Position numbers and translations under genes: made by a program. Positions 52,235-62,920 of a stretch of 64,000 nucleotides of DNA are shown here, piece after piece; positions within the stretch are counted from its first letter, which is position 1; each line of letters opens with the position of its first letter. Where the stretch lies: assembly GCA_902790015.1 (NCBI GenBank), contig CADAQF010000009.1, forward strand, positions 57,292 to 121,291, given 5' to 3'. This DNA is from an uncultured Eubacteriales bacterium (lineage in GTDB: Bacteria > Bacillota > Clostridia > Christensenellales > Aristaeellaceae). The notes below the pieces were generated by a model. The model saw nothing but the letters and a program-made list of their open reading frames with translations. It searched no databases and had not been told where the DNA came from.

Positions 52235-55200
52235 TTACCGGCGTGTTACCGTCACATTGCAGCCGTAGAATGCGTCAGGATCTAATGAAGCGCTGCGTGG
52301 AATAGACACGGTACCCGTAAAACCAATGCAGCCCGAGAAAGCCCTATAACTAATACTCTTCACGCTGTCCGGGATGATCAGGTTTCCCGTGAAACCGCTG
52401 CAGTAAGCGAAAGCAAATTCCTCTATGCCTATAACGCTGTCCGGGATGATCAGGTTCCCGGTAAAGCCGCTACAGCCCTTGAAAGCATTGTATCCTATGC
52501 CCCTCACTCCTTCCGGGATGACCAGGCTTCCGGTAAAGCCGCAACCACCGAAAGTACTAAACTCAATTTCTGTCACATTGTCCGAGATGATTAAGCTCCC
52601 GGTAAAGCCACTGCAGCTATTAAAAGCACCACCCCCTATGTTCGTCACGCTGTCCGGGATAATCAGGCTGCCGGTAAAACCGCTGCAGCCACCAAAGGCA
52701 TACGCACCTATTCTCTTCACACCGTCCGGGATGATCAGGCTGCCCGTTATGCCGCTGCAGTCCTCAAAAGCAAACGCACCTATGCTAGTCACGCTGTCCG
52801 GAATGATCAGGTTGCCCGTTATGCCGCTGCAATACCGGAAAGCATTGTCTCCTATGCTTGTTACCTGTTTGCCATCGATTGCTTCGGGAATAACGATATT
52901 CAATGCCTCTTCCGGCCCGATATATTTGTCTATACGGATCGTTCCGTCGCTCATTTTGGACCATTCGAAATACTTATCCACCATCAACAAGCCTGTGCAG
53001 CCTTCAAAAGCATGCTCCCCTATAGTCGTCACGCTGGCAGGAATGGACAAGTTGCCCGTAAAACCGCTACAGTTATAGAAAGCATAATCTTCTATGCTCG
53101 TCACGCTGTCGGGAATGGTAAGGCTACCAGTAAATCCGTTGCAACCGGAGAATGCTCCGTCGTAATAAGTATTTCCGCCTCCAATGGTTTCTACGCCATT
53201 TGAAATAGTCAGGCTCCCGGAAAAGCCGCTACAGCCAGAGAAAGCGCCCTTGCCTATACTCTTTACGCTGCTCGGGATGGGCAGGTTCCCGGTAAAACCG
53301 ATGCAGTTATAGAAAGCATAATTTCCAATGCTCGTCACACTGTCTGGAATGGTCAGGCTTCCGGTAAAACCGCTGCAACCTGAGAATGCTCCCTCATAAG
53401 TAAAATAATAACCACCGATGCTTTCTACGCCATTTGAAATAGTCAGATTCCCGGTAAAGCCGCTGCAGCCGGAGAATGCTCCAGCTCCTATGTTTTTAAC
53501 GTTACTCGGAATGGTCAGGCTCCCGCTAAATCCGCTGCAGCCTTTGAAAGCATTCCATCCGATGCTCGTCACGCTGTCCGGGATGCTCAGGCTCCCGCTA
53601 AATCCGCTGCAGCCGGAGAATGCTCCGAAGTCGTACTCAGCCCAATCTCCATCGCTTATAATTTCAACGCCGTTTGAAATAGTCAGGTTCCCGTTAAAGC
53701 TGCTGCAGTTATAGAAAGCACCATCTTTTATGCTCTTTACGCTGCCAGGAATCGTCAGGCTCCCGGTAAAGCCGCTGCAGTTATAGAAAGCATTATATCC
53801 TATGCTCGTTACGTTGTTTCCGATTGTCAGGCTTCCGGTAAAGCCGCTGCAGCCAGAGAAAGCATAATCTCCTATTCTTGTCATGCTGTCCGGAATAGTC
53901 AGGCTCCCGGTAAAGCCATTGCATCCGGAGAATGCTCCATACTCGTCTCCAATAGCGTATTGACCTTGAACAAACTCATATAAACCGTCGATTATTTCAA
54001 CGCCATTAGAAATAGTCAGGCTCCCGGTAAAGCCGCTGCAGTTACGGAAAGCTCCCGCCCCTATGTACTTTACGCTGCCCGGAATAGTCAGGCTTCCGAT
54101 AAAGCCGCTGCAATTATAAAAAGCCCACGTTCCTATGCTCGTCACGCTGTCAGGGATGATCAACCTTCCGGTCAATTTGCTGCAATTTTTGAAAGCCTCA
54201 TTGCCTATGCTGGTTACCGGTTTATCGTCGATTTCTTTGGGGATCACGATATTGTTAGCATCTTCCGGCCCGATGTATTGATCTATGCGGATCGTTCCAT
54301 CGCTCATTTCGGACCATTCGAAATTCGTTTCCGCCATCGGTATCAACAAACCTGTGCAACCTTCAAAAGCATGCTCTCCGATGGTCGTCACGCTGTCAGG
54401 AATGGACAAGTTGCCCGTAAAACCGCTGCAGTTATAAAAAGCATAATTTCCTATGCTCGTTACGCCGTCAGGGATAATCAGGCTCCCGGCAAAACCGCTG
54501 CAGCTATAGAAAGCAGAATTCCCTATGCTCGTCACGCCATCGGGAATGTTCAGGCTCCCGGTAAAGCCGCTGCAGCTATAGAAAGCAGAATTCCCTATGC
54601 TCGTCACGCCATCGGGAATGTTCAGGCTCCCGGTAAAGCCGCTGCAGAAAGAGAAAGCAGAATCCCCTATGCTCGTCACGCCGTTCCCAATGGTCAGCCC
54701 GCCGGTAAACCCGCTGCAGTAAGAGAAAGCGCCCCTTCCGATGCTCGTCACGCTATCAGGGATGCCCAGGCTACCGTTAAACCCGCAGCAGTTATGGAAA
54801 GCACCTTCTCCTATGCTTGTCACGCCATTACCGATGGTCAGGCTACCGTTAAACCCACTGCAGTCTTCGAAAGCCCACTCTCCTATGCTCGTCACGCTGT
54901 CAGGGATGATCAAGCTCCCAGTAAAGCCGTTGCACCAAGAAAATGCACTCCTTCCGATGCTCGTCACGCTGTCGGGGATGATCAGGTTCCCGGTGAAGCC
55001 GCTGCAGAAACAGAAAGCATTATCTCCTATACTCTTCACGCTGCCCGGAATAGTCAGGCTCCCAGAAAAACCAAAGCAGTCAAAGAAAGCATCATCTCCT
55101 ATACTCTTCACACTGTTGGGGATAATTAACTTTCCGGTCAGTTTGCTGCAATTTTTGAAAGCTCCATTGCCTATACTGGTTACCTGTTTATCGTCGATTT

Positions 55201-57949
55201 CTTTGGGGATCATGATATTCCGTGCGTCTTCCGGCCCGATGTACTTATCTATACGGACCGTTCCATCGCTCTGAATGGACCATTCGTAATTGGACGTTGC
55301 CTGGATGTCTTCTGATCCCAATTCCACCCGCACCGCGTTGCTGTACCAGGTGCCGTTGTCGTCGGTAACACGCAGGCGGTACCAGCAATTGGCCAGCGTT
55401 TCGGAGGCGGTCAGCTTCATGTGCGGCGTCGCGGCGCCGCTCTGCGAGGAGTTTTTCCATCCGGTCTGCCCGTCCGCGCTCTTCTGCCACCGGTACTGCG
55501 CCTCACCCGCCGAGCCGATAACCTCGGCGTCGAAATGCACCTCACGGCCCGGCATGGCCGTCACATAGTCCGCCGCAGCCACAATCACCGGCGGCTCCAT
55601 CCAGGTCACCTTTACTGTGTTGCTGTAATACGTCCCGTTCTCGTCGGTCACCGCGCACCGGTAATACTGGTCGATCAGGCTTTGCTTGCCCGTGATGGTC
55701 ATCTTTTCGGTTTTGTTGCCGGACTGGGCGGAGTTGGTCCACCCGCTTTCCCCGTCCGCGCTCTTCTGCCACTGATAGGTGACGGTTCCGCTCATTCCGT
55801 ATGCGCTGGCTGTATAAAATACCTTGGTTCCCTCGCTCGCCGTAGCCTGGCTCACCTGCGCGATAACGGCCGTCTCGTCAGACAGCGCGATGGAAGCCGC
55901 GGCGCTGTACGCCGTTCCCACCTCGTTCGATACCTTGCAGCGGTACGTATAGGCAGCGTAGGCCGCCGCCACGGTGAAGGTCAGCGTGTCGGTGGTATTG
56001 CCCTTCCAGAAGGAACCGTTGGAAAGGTTTTTCCAGGTCTTCCCGTCGGCGGAATACTGCCACTGATAATCCGCGCCCCCCGCTGCCGTGACCGAGAAGG
56101 TGGCCTTCATGCCGACATGCACCGTCTGATCCTCCGGCTGCGCGGTGATGACGGGCGGCGTCACCATGTTCAGCGTCACAACGTCGCTGTACATGGTATT
56201 GCTGCCAACGATCACCCGCAGGCGGAACTTGTACCCCGCGTACTTGAGCGCCGCGGTGAAGGTAAGGGTATCTGCCTTGTTGCCCTTCCAGAAGCTGCCG
56301 TTGGTCAGGTTGCCCCAGGTCGCCCCTTCGTCCTTGCTGTACTGCCACTGAAGCGCCGCGCTTTCCGCGCTCACGGCGGCGGAGAAGGTGACGGCTTCGC
56401 CGGCTTTCGCGTCAAAGTCTTCCGGCTGCCTGGTGATAACGGAGCCGATGACCAGCCTGCCTCCGGCGCTCACGACGGATTCCGTCGCGCCGGTCACCTT
56501 GCAGCGGAACAGGTACTGGTCATAGCGGCTGGCGGCGACGAAGGTCAGCGTGTCCGTCTTGTTGCCCCGCCAGTAGGTGCCGTTTTTAAGGTTCCCCCAG
56601 GTGTTTCCGCCGTCCTTGCTGTACTGCCACTGGTAAGAAAGCGCGCTGTTGGCCACCACCTTGAAGGTAGCATCCGCGTCCAGCGTCACGTGCGCATCGG
56701 CGGGCTGGGTGGCGATGCCGAATGGCACCACCGTGCCGTAGGAATACGTGACGGCCCTGGAGAAAACGGTCTCCCCGTCCACGTCCGTCATCCTGCAGCG
56801 GAACTGCATGCCGTCATAGGCGTGGGCGGAGGCAAAGCTCAGCTTCTTGGATTTGTTGCCGATCCAGTATTTGCCGTTCGTCAGGTCCTTCCAGGTGCTT
56901 CCGTCCTTGCTGTACTGCCACTGGAAGGCCTTCACGCCGTTGGCGCTGACGGCGAACACGACGTCGTCGCCTTCATTGGCGACCACCCAGTCGGACGGCT
57001 GCAGCACGATCTCCACCGCCGCGCCGTACAGCGCAACGGGATCGGGACCTTCAGGATCCTCCAGGCTTTCGTCCGTACCGTCCGGGGCATCCGCCAGTTC
57101 GGCGGCGGGCGCTCCTTCTATCACCTCATCCGGGTCAGCCGGAGCGTCCGCAAAGGGATTCTCGCCGGTCTCTTCGGCCGGCTCTTCTGCGGGTTCCTCA
57201 GCGGGTTCTTCGGCGGGCTCTTCGGCAGGTTCTTCCGCAGGTTCCTCGGCGGGCTCTTCAGCGGGCGCCTCAGTGGGCTCGGTCGTCGGAGCCTCAGTGG
57301 GCACCGGGTTCGGCACCCTGGTGGGAGCGGGGGTAGGATCGGCCTTCACCGTGTCCACCTTGCCCGTGCCCATGAACTTGACAGACATCAGGCTTTCGCC
57401 GTACCTGGCGGAATAGACGGCCTGATTGGTCAGGGACGCGCGGTAGGCTTCCGCTTCGCTGTCTTTGAGCAGCTTAAGCGAGCTTTCGTCCATGTAGCCT
57501 TCGGCCAGCGCGCCGTCCAGGGCGAAGAGGATATGGCAGGCATAGCCTTCCTGGTCGATCACCAGCACGACGGCATTGGCTGGCATCAGGCCGACGGGAC
57601 TGCGCATGGCCTTATCGGTATAAAGCGGGGCCACGCCGGTGACCTTGGCCAGGCCCACCGTCTGCGCGGCAGGAGCGGCAGGGGCCGCCGGCGCTTCAGC
57701 GGCCGGAGCTTCGGTCGCCTCGGCGGGAGCAGCCGGTTCAGCCGGCGCTTCCGTCGCGGCGGGCGCCTGGGTCGGCGCCTCGGTGGGCACGGGCGTTGGC
57801 GCCCCGGTCGGGGCCGGGGCGGTATCCCGCACGACGTACACCCGCCCGTCCGGCCCGACCGTGAAGGTCGGTACGGCCGCCGAAGCCGGAGCCATCACGG
57901 CGCTCAGCAGCATCGTCAGCGTCAGTGCAAAGCTCAGTATCTTCTTCAT
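52235..57949 (-). CDS. Giant secreted Ig-like and BspA-type leucine-rich repeat protein
   Basis: The 1904-residue product starts with a signal peptide (MKKILSFALTLTMLLSAVMAPASA). Residues about 35-310 are a Pro/Ala/Glu-rich region with a small domain (AKVTGVAPLYTDKAMR) that looks like an SH3-type fold, then [11 protein letters not shown] repeats. Residues about 310-890 contain six Ig-like domains with the shared core YQWQYSKDG...NGSFWKGNK. From about 890 three blocks each open with WSxxSDGTxRIDxYIGPE and hold 12, 16 and 9 BspA-type LRR units of about 23-24 residues (IPDSVTSIGxxAFxxCSGFTGSL). No sortase motif, C-terminal membrane segment or dockerin is seen; the protein ends NVTVTRR. Likely a surface or secreted binding protein. 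Confidence 0.9.
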   Translation of the reverse strand: MKKILSFALTLTMLLSAVMAPASAAVPTFTVGPDGRVYVVRDTAPAPTGAPTPVPTEAPTQAPAATEAPAEPAAPAEATEAPAAEAPAAPAAPAAQTVGLAKVTGVAPLYTDKAMRSPVGLMPANAVVLVIDQEGYACHILFALDGALAEGYMDESSLKLLKDSEAEAYRASLTNQAVYSARYGESLMSVKFMGTGKVDTVKADPTPAPTRVPNPVPTEAPTTEPTEAPAEEPAEEPAEEPAEEPAEEPAEEPAEEPAEETGENPFADAPADPDEVIEGAPAAELADAPDGTDESLEDPEGPDPVALYGAAVEIVLQPSDWVVANEGDDVVFAVSANGVKAFQWQYSKDGSTWKDLTNGKYWIGNKSKKLSFASAHAYDGMQFRCRMTDVDGETVFSRAVTYSYGTVVPFGIATQPADAHVTLDADATFKVVANSALSYQWQYSKDGGNTWGNLKNGTYWRGNKTDTLTFVAASRYDQYLFRCKVTGATESVVSAGGRLVIGSVITRQPEDFDAKAGEAVTFSAAVSAESAALQWQYSKDEGATWGNLTNGSFWKGNKADTLTFTAALKYAGYKFRLRVIVGSNTMYSDVVTLNMVTPPVITAQPEDQTVHVGMKATFSVTAAGGADYQWQYSADGKTWKNLSNGSFWKGNTTDTLTFTVAAAYAAYTYRCKVSNEVGTAYSAAASIALSDETAVIAQVSQATASEGTKVFYTASAYGMSGTVTYQWQKSADGESGWTNSAQSGNKTEKMTITGKQSLIDQYYRCAVTDENGTYYSNTVKVTWMEPPVIVAAADYVTAMPGREVHFDAEVIGSAGEAQYRWQKSADGQTGWKNSSQSGAATPHMKLTASETLANCWYRLRVTDDNGTWYSNAVRVELGSEDIQATSNYEWSIQSDGTVRIDKYIGPEDARNIMIPKEIDDKQVTSIGNGAFKNCSKLTGKLIIPNSVKSIGDDAFFDCFGFSGSLTIPGSVKSIGDNAFCFCSGFTGNLIIPDSVTSIGRSAFSWCNGFTGSLIIPDSVTSIGEWAFEDCSGFNGSLTIGNGVTSIGEGAFHNCCGFNGSLGIPDSVTSIGRGAFSYCSGFTGGLTIGNGVTSIGDSAFSFCSGFTGSLNIPDGVTSIGNSAFYSCSGFTGSLNIPDGVTSIGNSAFYSCSGFAGSLIIPDGVTSIGNYAFYNCSGFTGNLSIPDSVTTIGEHAFEGCTGLLIPMAETNFEWSEMSDGTIRIDQYIGPEDANNIVIPKEIDDKPVTSIGNEAFKNCSKLTGRLIIPDSVTSIGTWAFYNCSGFIGSLTIPGSVKYIGAGAFRNCSGFTGSLTISNGVEIIDGLYEFVQGQYAIGDEYGAFSGCNGFTGSLTIPDSMTRIGDYAFSGCSGFTGSLTIGNNVTSIGYNAFYNCSGFTGSLTIPGSVKSIKDGAFYNCSSFNGNLTISNGVEIISDGDWAEYDFGAFSGCSGFSGSLSIPDSVTSIGWNAFKGCSGFSGSLTIPSNVKNIGAGAFSGCSGFTGNLTISNGVESIGGYYFTYEGAFSGCSGFTGSLTIPDSVTSIGNYAFYNCIGFTGNLPIPSSVKSIGKGAFSGCSGFSGSLTISNGVETIGGGNTYYDGAFSGCNGFTGSLTIPDSVTSIEDYAFYNCSGFTGNLSIPASVTTIGEHAFEGCTGLLMVDKYFEWSKMSDGTIRIDKYIGPEEALNIVIPEAIDGKQVTSIGDNAFRYCSGITGNLIIPDSVTSIGAFAFEDCSGITGSLIIPDGVKRIGAYAFGGCSGFTGSLIIPDSVTNIGGGAFNSCSGFTGSLIISDNVTEIEFSTFGGCGFTGSLVIPEGVRGIGYNAFKGCSGFTGNLIIPDSVIGIEEFAFAYCSGFTGNLIIPDSVKSISYRAFSGCIGFTGTVSIPRSASLDPDAFYGCNVTVTRR
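54495..54638 (-). repeat. Exact tandem duplication inside the LRR coding region
   Basis: Two adjacent 72-nt units (54495-54566 and 54567-54638) are identical and each encodes one 24-residue LRR unit with SIGNSAFYSCSGF. Other LRR units differ at many silent positions, so this pair is a recent duplication. Confidence 0.8.
57170..57275 (-). repeat. Low-complexity EEPA repeats in the LRR protein gene
   Basis: A run of short near-identical units encodes [11 protein letters not shown] type repeats (about 10 units of four residues). It links the N-terminal region to the Ig-like domains. Confidence 0.7.
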
Positions 57950-58043
57950 GAAAAGCCCTCCTCGCGGTGAAACCCCATGTTCTTGCCCGTCTGTACGTCC
58001 TATCGGCCGTCAGGCCCTGATCTGTCCTCATAATTCCGATATT

Positions 58044-58072
58044 ATTGTACCCTTTTTTCCCTGATTTATCAA
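58044..58072 (-). promoter_or_regulatory. Promoter of the LRR protein gene
   Basis: Minus-strand TTGATA, 17-nt spacer, TACAAT, about 95 nt upstream of the start. It lies beyond the terminator of the preceding gene, so the two giant genes are transcribed separately. Confidence 0.8.
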
Positions 58073-58115
58073 GACCCGTATAACAACCGATCCGTCAACT
58101 CCTCTTCCCACAGCC

Positions 58116-58183
58116 AAAGCCCCGGAGCGCCTTGCGGCGCCCCGGGGCTTTGCTCGTCCGGGAAGGGCTTTCGCCCTTCCCGG
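58116..58183 (-). terminator. Double hairpin terminator of the Ig/FN3 gene
   Basis: Two strong hairpins in series on the minus strand: CCGGGAAGGGC-GAAA-GCCCTTCCCGG (58158-58183) and a 16-bp stem AAAGCCCCGGGGCGCC / GGCGCTCCGGGGCTTT with GCAA loop (58116-58151). The T-run is short (TTT). Confidence 0.8.
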
Positions 58184-58198
58184 GTTGATGCTTTGTTA

Positions 58199-61100
58199 TC
58201 AGTATTCCAGCGTGAGCGCGTAGGAACGTACGCTGCTCGACAGCGCGGTCTCACCCGCGTCGTTGTAGGCGGCGACCCAGACATAGTATCCGGTCAGCTC
58301 TTCCAGGTTGAAGATGGTCAGACTGGTGGAGTTCTTGTCTACCATGGCGTAGGCTTCGGCCGTGGCGGCGTTGGCGCTCTTGCTGTAGTAGATCTTGTAG
58401 CCGTCCACCGTGCCGGAAGCGGACTTCTTCCAGGTGACCACGATCTTGTCGTACGCGATGGCGTTGGCCGTCACGCTGGTGGGCGCGGCGGGGAGGGTCA
58501 CCACAGGCGTCGGGTTCAGCACGTCCGCGTACGCGCGGTTCGCGGTGGTCATGCTGCACTCGCCGACCTCGTTGACCGCCACCACCCAGAAGTAGTAGCC
58601 CAGGTCCTTGTTCAGGCCCACCACGTTGATGTTGCGGACGATAGAGGTGCAGGTAGCGTACAGCTTCGCGCCGGACGGAGACGGGGATACACCGTAGTAC
58701 ACGCTGTAGCCGGTCACGTCGGTGGAGGGGCTGCGCTTCCAGGACACCTTCACCGTGGTATCGCCGGTGCGGTTGGCGGAAACAGCTTCAGGCGGAGCGG
58801 GCAGATCGCCGTCCACGATCGGCACGATGGGATAGGCCGGATCGCCGGTGGTCATGACGATGGCGCGGACGCTGTTGGTCAGCAGGCTCATGCCGCCTTC
58901 GCCGTAGGCCGCCACCCAGATGTAATAGGTGGTGCCGGGCTCCAGGCCGGCCAGCGTCACGGTGTTGGTGTCGGCGCCGGTGGTGGCGTAGAGCTTGGCG
59001 TTGGAGGCCAGGCTGCCGGTGGAATAGTACACCAGGTAGCCCATCACGGTGCTGGAGTAGGACTTGGTCCAGGTCACCTTGACGCTGTAGTCGCTCAGCA
59101 CGGTCGCCTTGACGTTGCTGGGCGCTTCGGGCGCGATCAGGTCGGTATCGGCGAACATGGTCTTGCCGGTAGCCAGCACGTGGCTGGTGAGGGCGCTCTC
59201 GCCGGCGCTGTTATACGCGCTGACCCAGACGTAGTAGTTGGTGTTGGGGTTGAGGCCGATGATGGTGACTTTCTTGACCGTCGGGTCGACGATCGCGAAC
59301 TGCGTGGCGGTCGCCGGGTTGTTGACGGTGTTGTAGTAGATCTTGTAGCCCAGCAGCTCGTCGCAGACCACCTTGGTCCAGGTGACGGTCAGCGTGCTCA
59401 TGGACGCGCCGATGATATTGACGCCGTCCGGCTGGTCAGGCATTACGACGCTGACATGCAGCGTGGCAAAGTCGCTGTAGGTAGTGCCGGCGCTGTTCTT
59501 CAGCATGCAGCGGAACCGGTAGCCGTCCATGTACTTGGCGGCGGTGAAGGTAAGCGTCGGGGTGTTGAAGCCGTTCCAGATGCCGGTATTGTTAAGCGTC
59601 ACCCACTTGGTGCCGTTGTGATACTGCCAGGTGTAGGTGTCGGCGTTCGGGGAAGCGACCTGCATGGTCACCAGCGCGCCCACGGACACGTTGCGGGACA
59701 CGGGCTGCTGGGTCACGGTCGGCATGCCGACCACCGTCAGCTGCGCGGCTTTGGACACGTCCTGCCCTGCGGAGTTGGTGACTACGCAGCGGAAGTAGTA
59801 GTGGTTGTACTTGGTAGCGGCGGTGAAGGCCAGGGTGCTGGCGTGGTTGCCCACCCAGAACGAACCGTTGGTCAGGTTGGCCCAGGTGCTGCCGTCGGTG
59901 CTCCACTGCCACTGATAGCTTTCGGCTCCCTGCGCGGAAATGCTGAACACGGCCTTATCGCCCACATTGACGGTCACGTCGGAGGGATCCGTCATGATCT
60001 TCGGAGCGGACAGGATGGACAGCGTCGCGTAGGTGCTGTACAGGGAACTGACCGAGTTGGACACCAGCACGCGGTACTTATAGGCCGCGTCCACAGCCTG
60101 CACATTGGTGATGGTCAGGGTCTTCGAGGTGGCGCCGGGGATCGTCTGCCAGTTTTCGGTGCTCATAGGAGCGCGCTCCCACTGATAGGAGGTCGCGTTG
60201 GCGGCGGATACGGTAAAGGTAGCCGTCTTGCCCAGGCCGACGGCCTGATCCTGCGGGTGCTTGGTGATCTCGACGCCCAGGATAACGGTCAGCTTGCCGG
60301 CCTTGCTGGGGGTCGTGCCGCCGTCGTTGATGGCCAGGCAGCGGAACATATAGCCGTCATACTTGTTAGCGGCCGTGAAGGTCATCGTTTTGGTCTTGTT
60401 GCCGACCCAGAAGGAACCGTTGGTCAGGTTGCTCCAGGTCGCGCCGCCGTCTTTGCTGTACTGCCACTGATACTTGACAGCGCCGGACGCGGTGATGGAG
60501 AAGGTCGCGGGCTTGCCGGACTGCGCGGTCACGTTGTTGGCGCCGGAAAGGATGGTCGGCGCCTGACGGACGATGACGGTCGCCGCGTCGCTGTTAACGC
60601 TCGTGCCGATGGCGTTGGTCACCACGCAGCGGTACTGCATGCCGTCGGTCTTGCGGGCGACAAAGGTCAGCGTGTCGCTGCTCTTGCAGCCGTTCCAGAA
60701 GCCCTCGTTGATCAGGTTGCTCCAGGTCGCGCCGTTGTCCTTGCTGTACTGCCACTGGTATTTGGCCACATTGGAAGCGGTCACCTTGATGACCACCGTA
60801 TCGCCCACGTTGACCGTCTGGGTCGCGGGGGAGATGCCGGTGACTTCGGGAGCCTGCGCTTCCTTGATGGTCAGCTTCGCCCAGTTGGAATCGGTGGAGC
60901 CGGAAGCGTTGGAAACGGTGCACATGAATTCGTAGCCTTCATAGGCCGCCTGCGCCACCACCTGCAGGATGGGGGTCGAAGCGCCGGAGAAGGCGGCGCC
61001 ATCAGCCACGGCGGTGGCAGACGCGGAGGAGTTGGCGCGCATGAACCACTTGTAGGTGAGCGTTCCCTCGCCGTCCGCAGCCACCTGGAAGTAGGTGTTG

Positions 61101-62344
61101 GCGTTCAGGGACGCCGTCACGCTCTTGGGCTGCATGGTGATCACCGGCGCCTTGATGATGGTCAGGTGCGCGGGATTGGAAGGAAGCGTCTTGCCGCTGC
61201 CGGACACCAGGCAGCGCAGCCAGATGTTGTCCTGGGCATCGGTGGGGGTGAAGGTCAGCTTGTCGGTATTCTTGCCGCTCCAGAAGGTGCCGTTTTTCAG
61301 GTCGCTCCAGGGGCCGGTGGCAGTCTTTCCGTACTGCCAGACAAAACTGGTGGCGTTCTGCGCGACGACTACCATGGTCACCGGGGTGCCGGGGGCCACG
61401 TTGGCGTCCGCCGGGTTGGCCAGGATGGCCGGGTCGGCCTCCGCCAGCTCCGCGGGAGCGGGCTCTTCAGCAGCCGGCTCTTCAGCAGCCGGTTCTTCGG
61501 CAGCCGGTTCTTCGGCGGGCTCTTCAGCAGCCGGTTCTTCCGCGGCCGGTTCCTCAGCGGGTTCTTCAGCAGCCGGTTCCTCAGCGGCCGGTTCCTCAGC
61601 GGGTTCTTCAGCAGCCGGTTCTTCGGCAGCCGGTTCTTCGGCGGGCTCTTCAGCGGCCGGTTCCTCGGCGGCGGGTTCCTCAGCGGGTTCTTCAGCAGCC
61701 GGTTCTTCCGCGGCCGGTTCCTCAGCGGGTTCTTCAGCAGCCGGTTCCTCAGCGGGTTCTTCAGCAGCCGGTTCTTCCGCGGCCGGTTCCTCGGCGGCCG
61801 GTTCCTCAACGGGTTCTTCCGCCGGGATCTCCAGGGCCTGACGGCCTACGCGCAGGGTGATCGTGCGGCTGTAAGCGGTGCCGGCCTTGTTGGCGGCCGC
61901 CAGACGGAACTGCATGCCGTTCATGGCCGTGGTGGCCACGAACGCCAGCATTTCGGACTGGGCGCCCATGAAGGTCTTGTCGACGTTGACCCACTTGCTG
62001 CCCTGGCGCTGTTGCCACTGATAGCTGACAGCGCCCTTGACCCGGGCCTGCAGCACGGTGAACTCGCCGGGGTCGGCGTGCACGTCCTTGGGTTCCTGCA
62101 CGAATTCGGGCAGGCCGCCGGCGGGCTTTTCAGCGGCCGGCGCTTCCTGTGCGGGGGCTTCCCCGGCAGGGGCCTCTTCGGCAGGCGTTTCAGCCGGGAC
62201 TTCCGTCGTCGCCGCAGGAGTACGGCCGAAAATCATGTCGAGCACTTCCTGCGGGATGCCGTTCCCTTCCGCCAAACCGGAGGTAACACAGCCCAGCACC
62301 AGGCTCAGTGCCAGGAGCCATGCGAACAAACGTTGTCTGGTCAT
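58199..62344 (-). CDS. Giant secreted Ig-like and fibronectin type III protein
   Basis: The 1381-residue product has a signal peptide ([18 protein letters not shown]). After a Pro/Ala/Glu stretch comes one Ig-like domain (about 80-165), then a 120-residue [12 protein letters not shown] region, then seven more Ig-like domains (about 290-925), sharing the core [18 protein letters not shown] with the neighbouring giant protein. Four FN3 domains follow (about 950-1381), each with the pattern TVTWTK / GYKIYY / YYVWVAAYN. It ends ALTLEY with no anchor. It is probably an adhesin or carbohydrate-associated surface protein; no catalytic domain is visible. Confidence 0.9.
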   Translation of the reverse strand: MTRQRLFAWLLALSLVLGCVTSGLAEGNGIPQEVLDMIFGRTPAATTEVPAETPAEEAPAGEAPAQEAPAAEKPAGGLPEFVQEPKDVHADPGEFTVLQARVKGAVSYQWQQRQGSKWVNVDKTFMGAQSEMLAFVATTAMNGMQFRLAAANKAGTAYSRTITLRVGRQALEIPAEEPVEEPAAEEPAAEEPAAEEPAEEPAAEEPAEEPAAEEPAAEEPAEEPAAEEPAAEEPAEEPAAEEPAAEEPAEEPAAEEPAAEEPAEEPAAEEPAAEEPAEEPAAEEPAAEEPAAEEPAPAELAEADPAILANPADANVAPGTPVTMVVVAQNATSFVWQYGKTATGPWSDLKNGTFWSGKNTDKLTFTPTDAQDNIWLRCLVSGSGKTLPSNPAHLTIIKAPVITMQPKSVTASLNANTYFQVAADGEGTLTYKWFMRANSSASATAVADGAAFSGASTPILQVVAQAAYEGYEFMCTVSNASGSTDSNWAKLTIKEAQAPEVTGISPATQTVNVGDTVVIKVTASNVAKYQWQYSKDNGATWSNLINEGFWNGCKSSDTLTFVARKTDGMQYRCVVTNAIGTSVNSDAATVIVRQAPTILSGANNVTAQSGKPATFSITASGAVKYQWQYSKDGGATWSNLTNGSFWVGNKTKTMTFTAANKYDGYMFRCLAINDGGTTPSKAGKLTVILGVEITKHPQDQAVGLGKTATFTVSAANATSYQWERAPMSTENWQTIPGATSKTLTITNVQAVDAAYKYRVLVSNSVSSLYSTYATLSILSAPKIMTDPSDVTVNVGDKAVFSISAQGAESYQWQWSTDGSTWANLTNGSFWVGNHASTLAFTAATKYNHYYFRCVVTNSAGQDVSKAAQLTVVGMPTVTQQPVSRNVSVGALVTMQVASPNADTYTWQYHNGTKWVTLNNTGIWNGFNTPTLTFTAAKYMDGYRFRCMLKNSAGTTYSDFATLHVSVVMPDQPDGVNIIGASMSTLTVTWTKVVCDELLGYKIYYNTVNNPATATQFAIVDPTVKKVTIIGLNPNTNYYVWVSAYNSAGESALTSHVLATGKTMFADTDLIAPEAPSNVKATVLSDYSVKVTWTKSYSSTVMGYLVYYSTGSLASNAKLYATTGADTNTVTLAGLEPGTTYYIWVAAYGEGGMSLLTNSVRAIVMTTGDPAYPIVPIVDGDLPAPPEAVSANRTGDTTVKVSWKRSPSTDVTGYSVYYGVSPSPSGAKLYATCTSIVRNINVVGLNKDLGYYFWVVAVNEVGECSMTTANRAYADVLNPTPVVTLPAAPTSVTANAIAYDKIVVTWKKSASGTVDGYKIYYSKSANAATAEAYAMVDKNSTSLTIFNLEELTGYYVWVAAYNDAGETALSSSVRSYALTLEY
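61464..61820 (-). repeat. Low-complexity EEPAAEEP repeats in the Ig/FN3 gene
   Basis: About 350 nt of near-identical units encoding EEPA, AEEPA and similar blocks; a 14-residue super-repeat [14 protein letters not shown] recurs several times. Synonymous bases vary (GGTTCTTCG, GGTTCCTCA, GGCTCTTCA). Confidence 0.8.
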
Positions 62345-62384
62345 GTTTTATCCTTCCTTTCTATGGGGATAATCCTACGGTCCT

Positions 62385-62413
62385 ATGATAGCATCTTCCT
62401 CCCCTCATGACAA
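62385..62413 (-). promoter_or_regulatory. Promoter of the Ig/FN3 gene
   Basis: Minus-strand TTGTCA, 17-nt spacer, TATCAT, about 40 nt upstream of the start; GAAAGGAAGG is the ribosome binding site. Confidence 0.78.
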
Positions 62414-62814
62414 TGAAGATTCTATTAAAAAAAGCCAAACTTTTGCTTCTTACGCCTGCGAAAAACGCTTTCATTTTCGTAATAATTGGGCCGCGCTTTG
62501 CCGCTTTTATCCCCCGCATACCCTGAAAACCCGCCATTTTGGCCCTGTTACAATGATTGCGTATTTGTGACCGTCCTGTGTCCTTACATACGTTTCCAGG
62601 GTCGCCCCGCTGCGCCCGGCCGGTCCATCAAGGCCCAGCTTCCGGGCGCTGTCCCTGAGCGGCCGGTCCATGGCGGGCAATGCCCGGTCAGTCCCTGACG
62701 GGGCCGGCCTGCATGCCGGGCCTTTGGATCCGGTATCTTTCGCTGTATGGTCTTTGCCTTCTTAGACCATCCTTCATTTTTCCAAAGGCTTCCCCTCGGA
62801 GGGGGTGAGCAGCT

Positions 62815-62839
62815 GAGAACAGGCTGCCGCCCTGTTTTC
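62815..62839 (-). repeat. Degenerate copy of the structured repeat
   Basis: Reading the minus strand, CCCGGAAAACAGG and CCTGTTCTC form a hairpin like the inner hairpin of copy 1 (same GAAAACAGG arm), with one mismatch. The outer stem is not preserved. Confidence 0.4.
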
Positions 62840-62920
62840 CGGGATGCGCCACGCGCAAAAAGGCTTGCTTTATGGAAATACACTCTTCCTGTTGTAAGGT
62901 TTTCACAGCAGATGTTTTTT

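Noticed and set aside
52420..55200. Regular repeats of about 69-72 nt resembling a CRISPR array
   Set aside because: The repeats are in frame and encode leucine-rich repeat units; there are no unrelated spacers and no cas genes.
61464..61820. Dense short tandem repeats resembling a satellite or CRISPR
   Set aside because: They encode the EEPAAEEP spacer of the Ig/FN3 protein.
58193..62410. Open frame of 1405 codons on the plus strand opposite the Ig/FN3 gene
   Set aside because: It is antisense to a gene with a signal peptide and clear Ig-like and FN3 domains; the plus frame reads as low-complexity His/Gly/Arg-rich sequence caused by codon bias.
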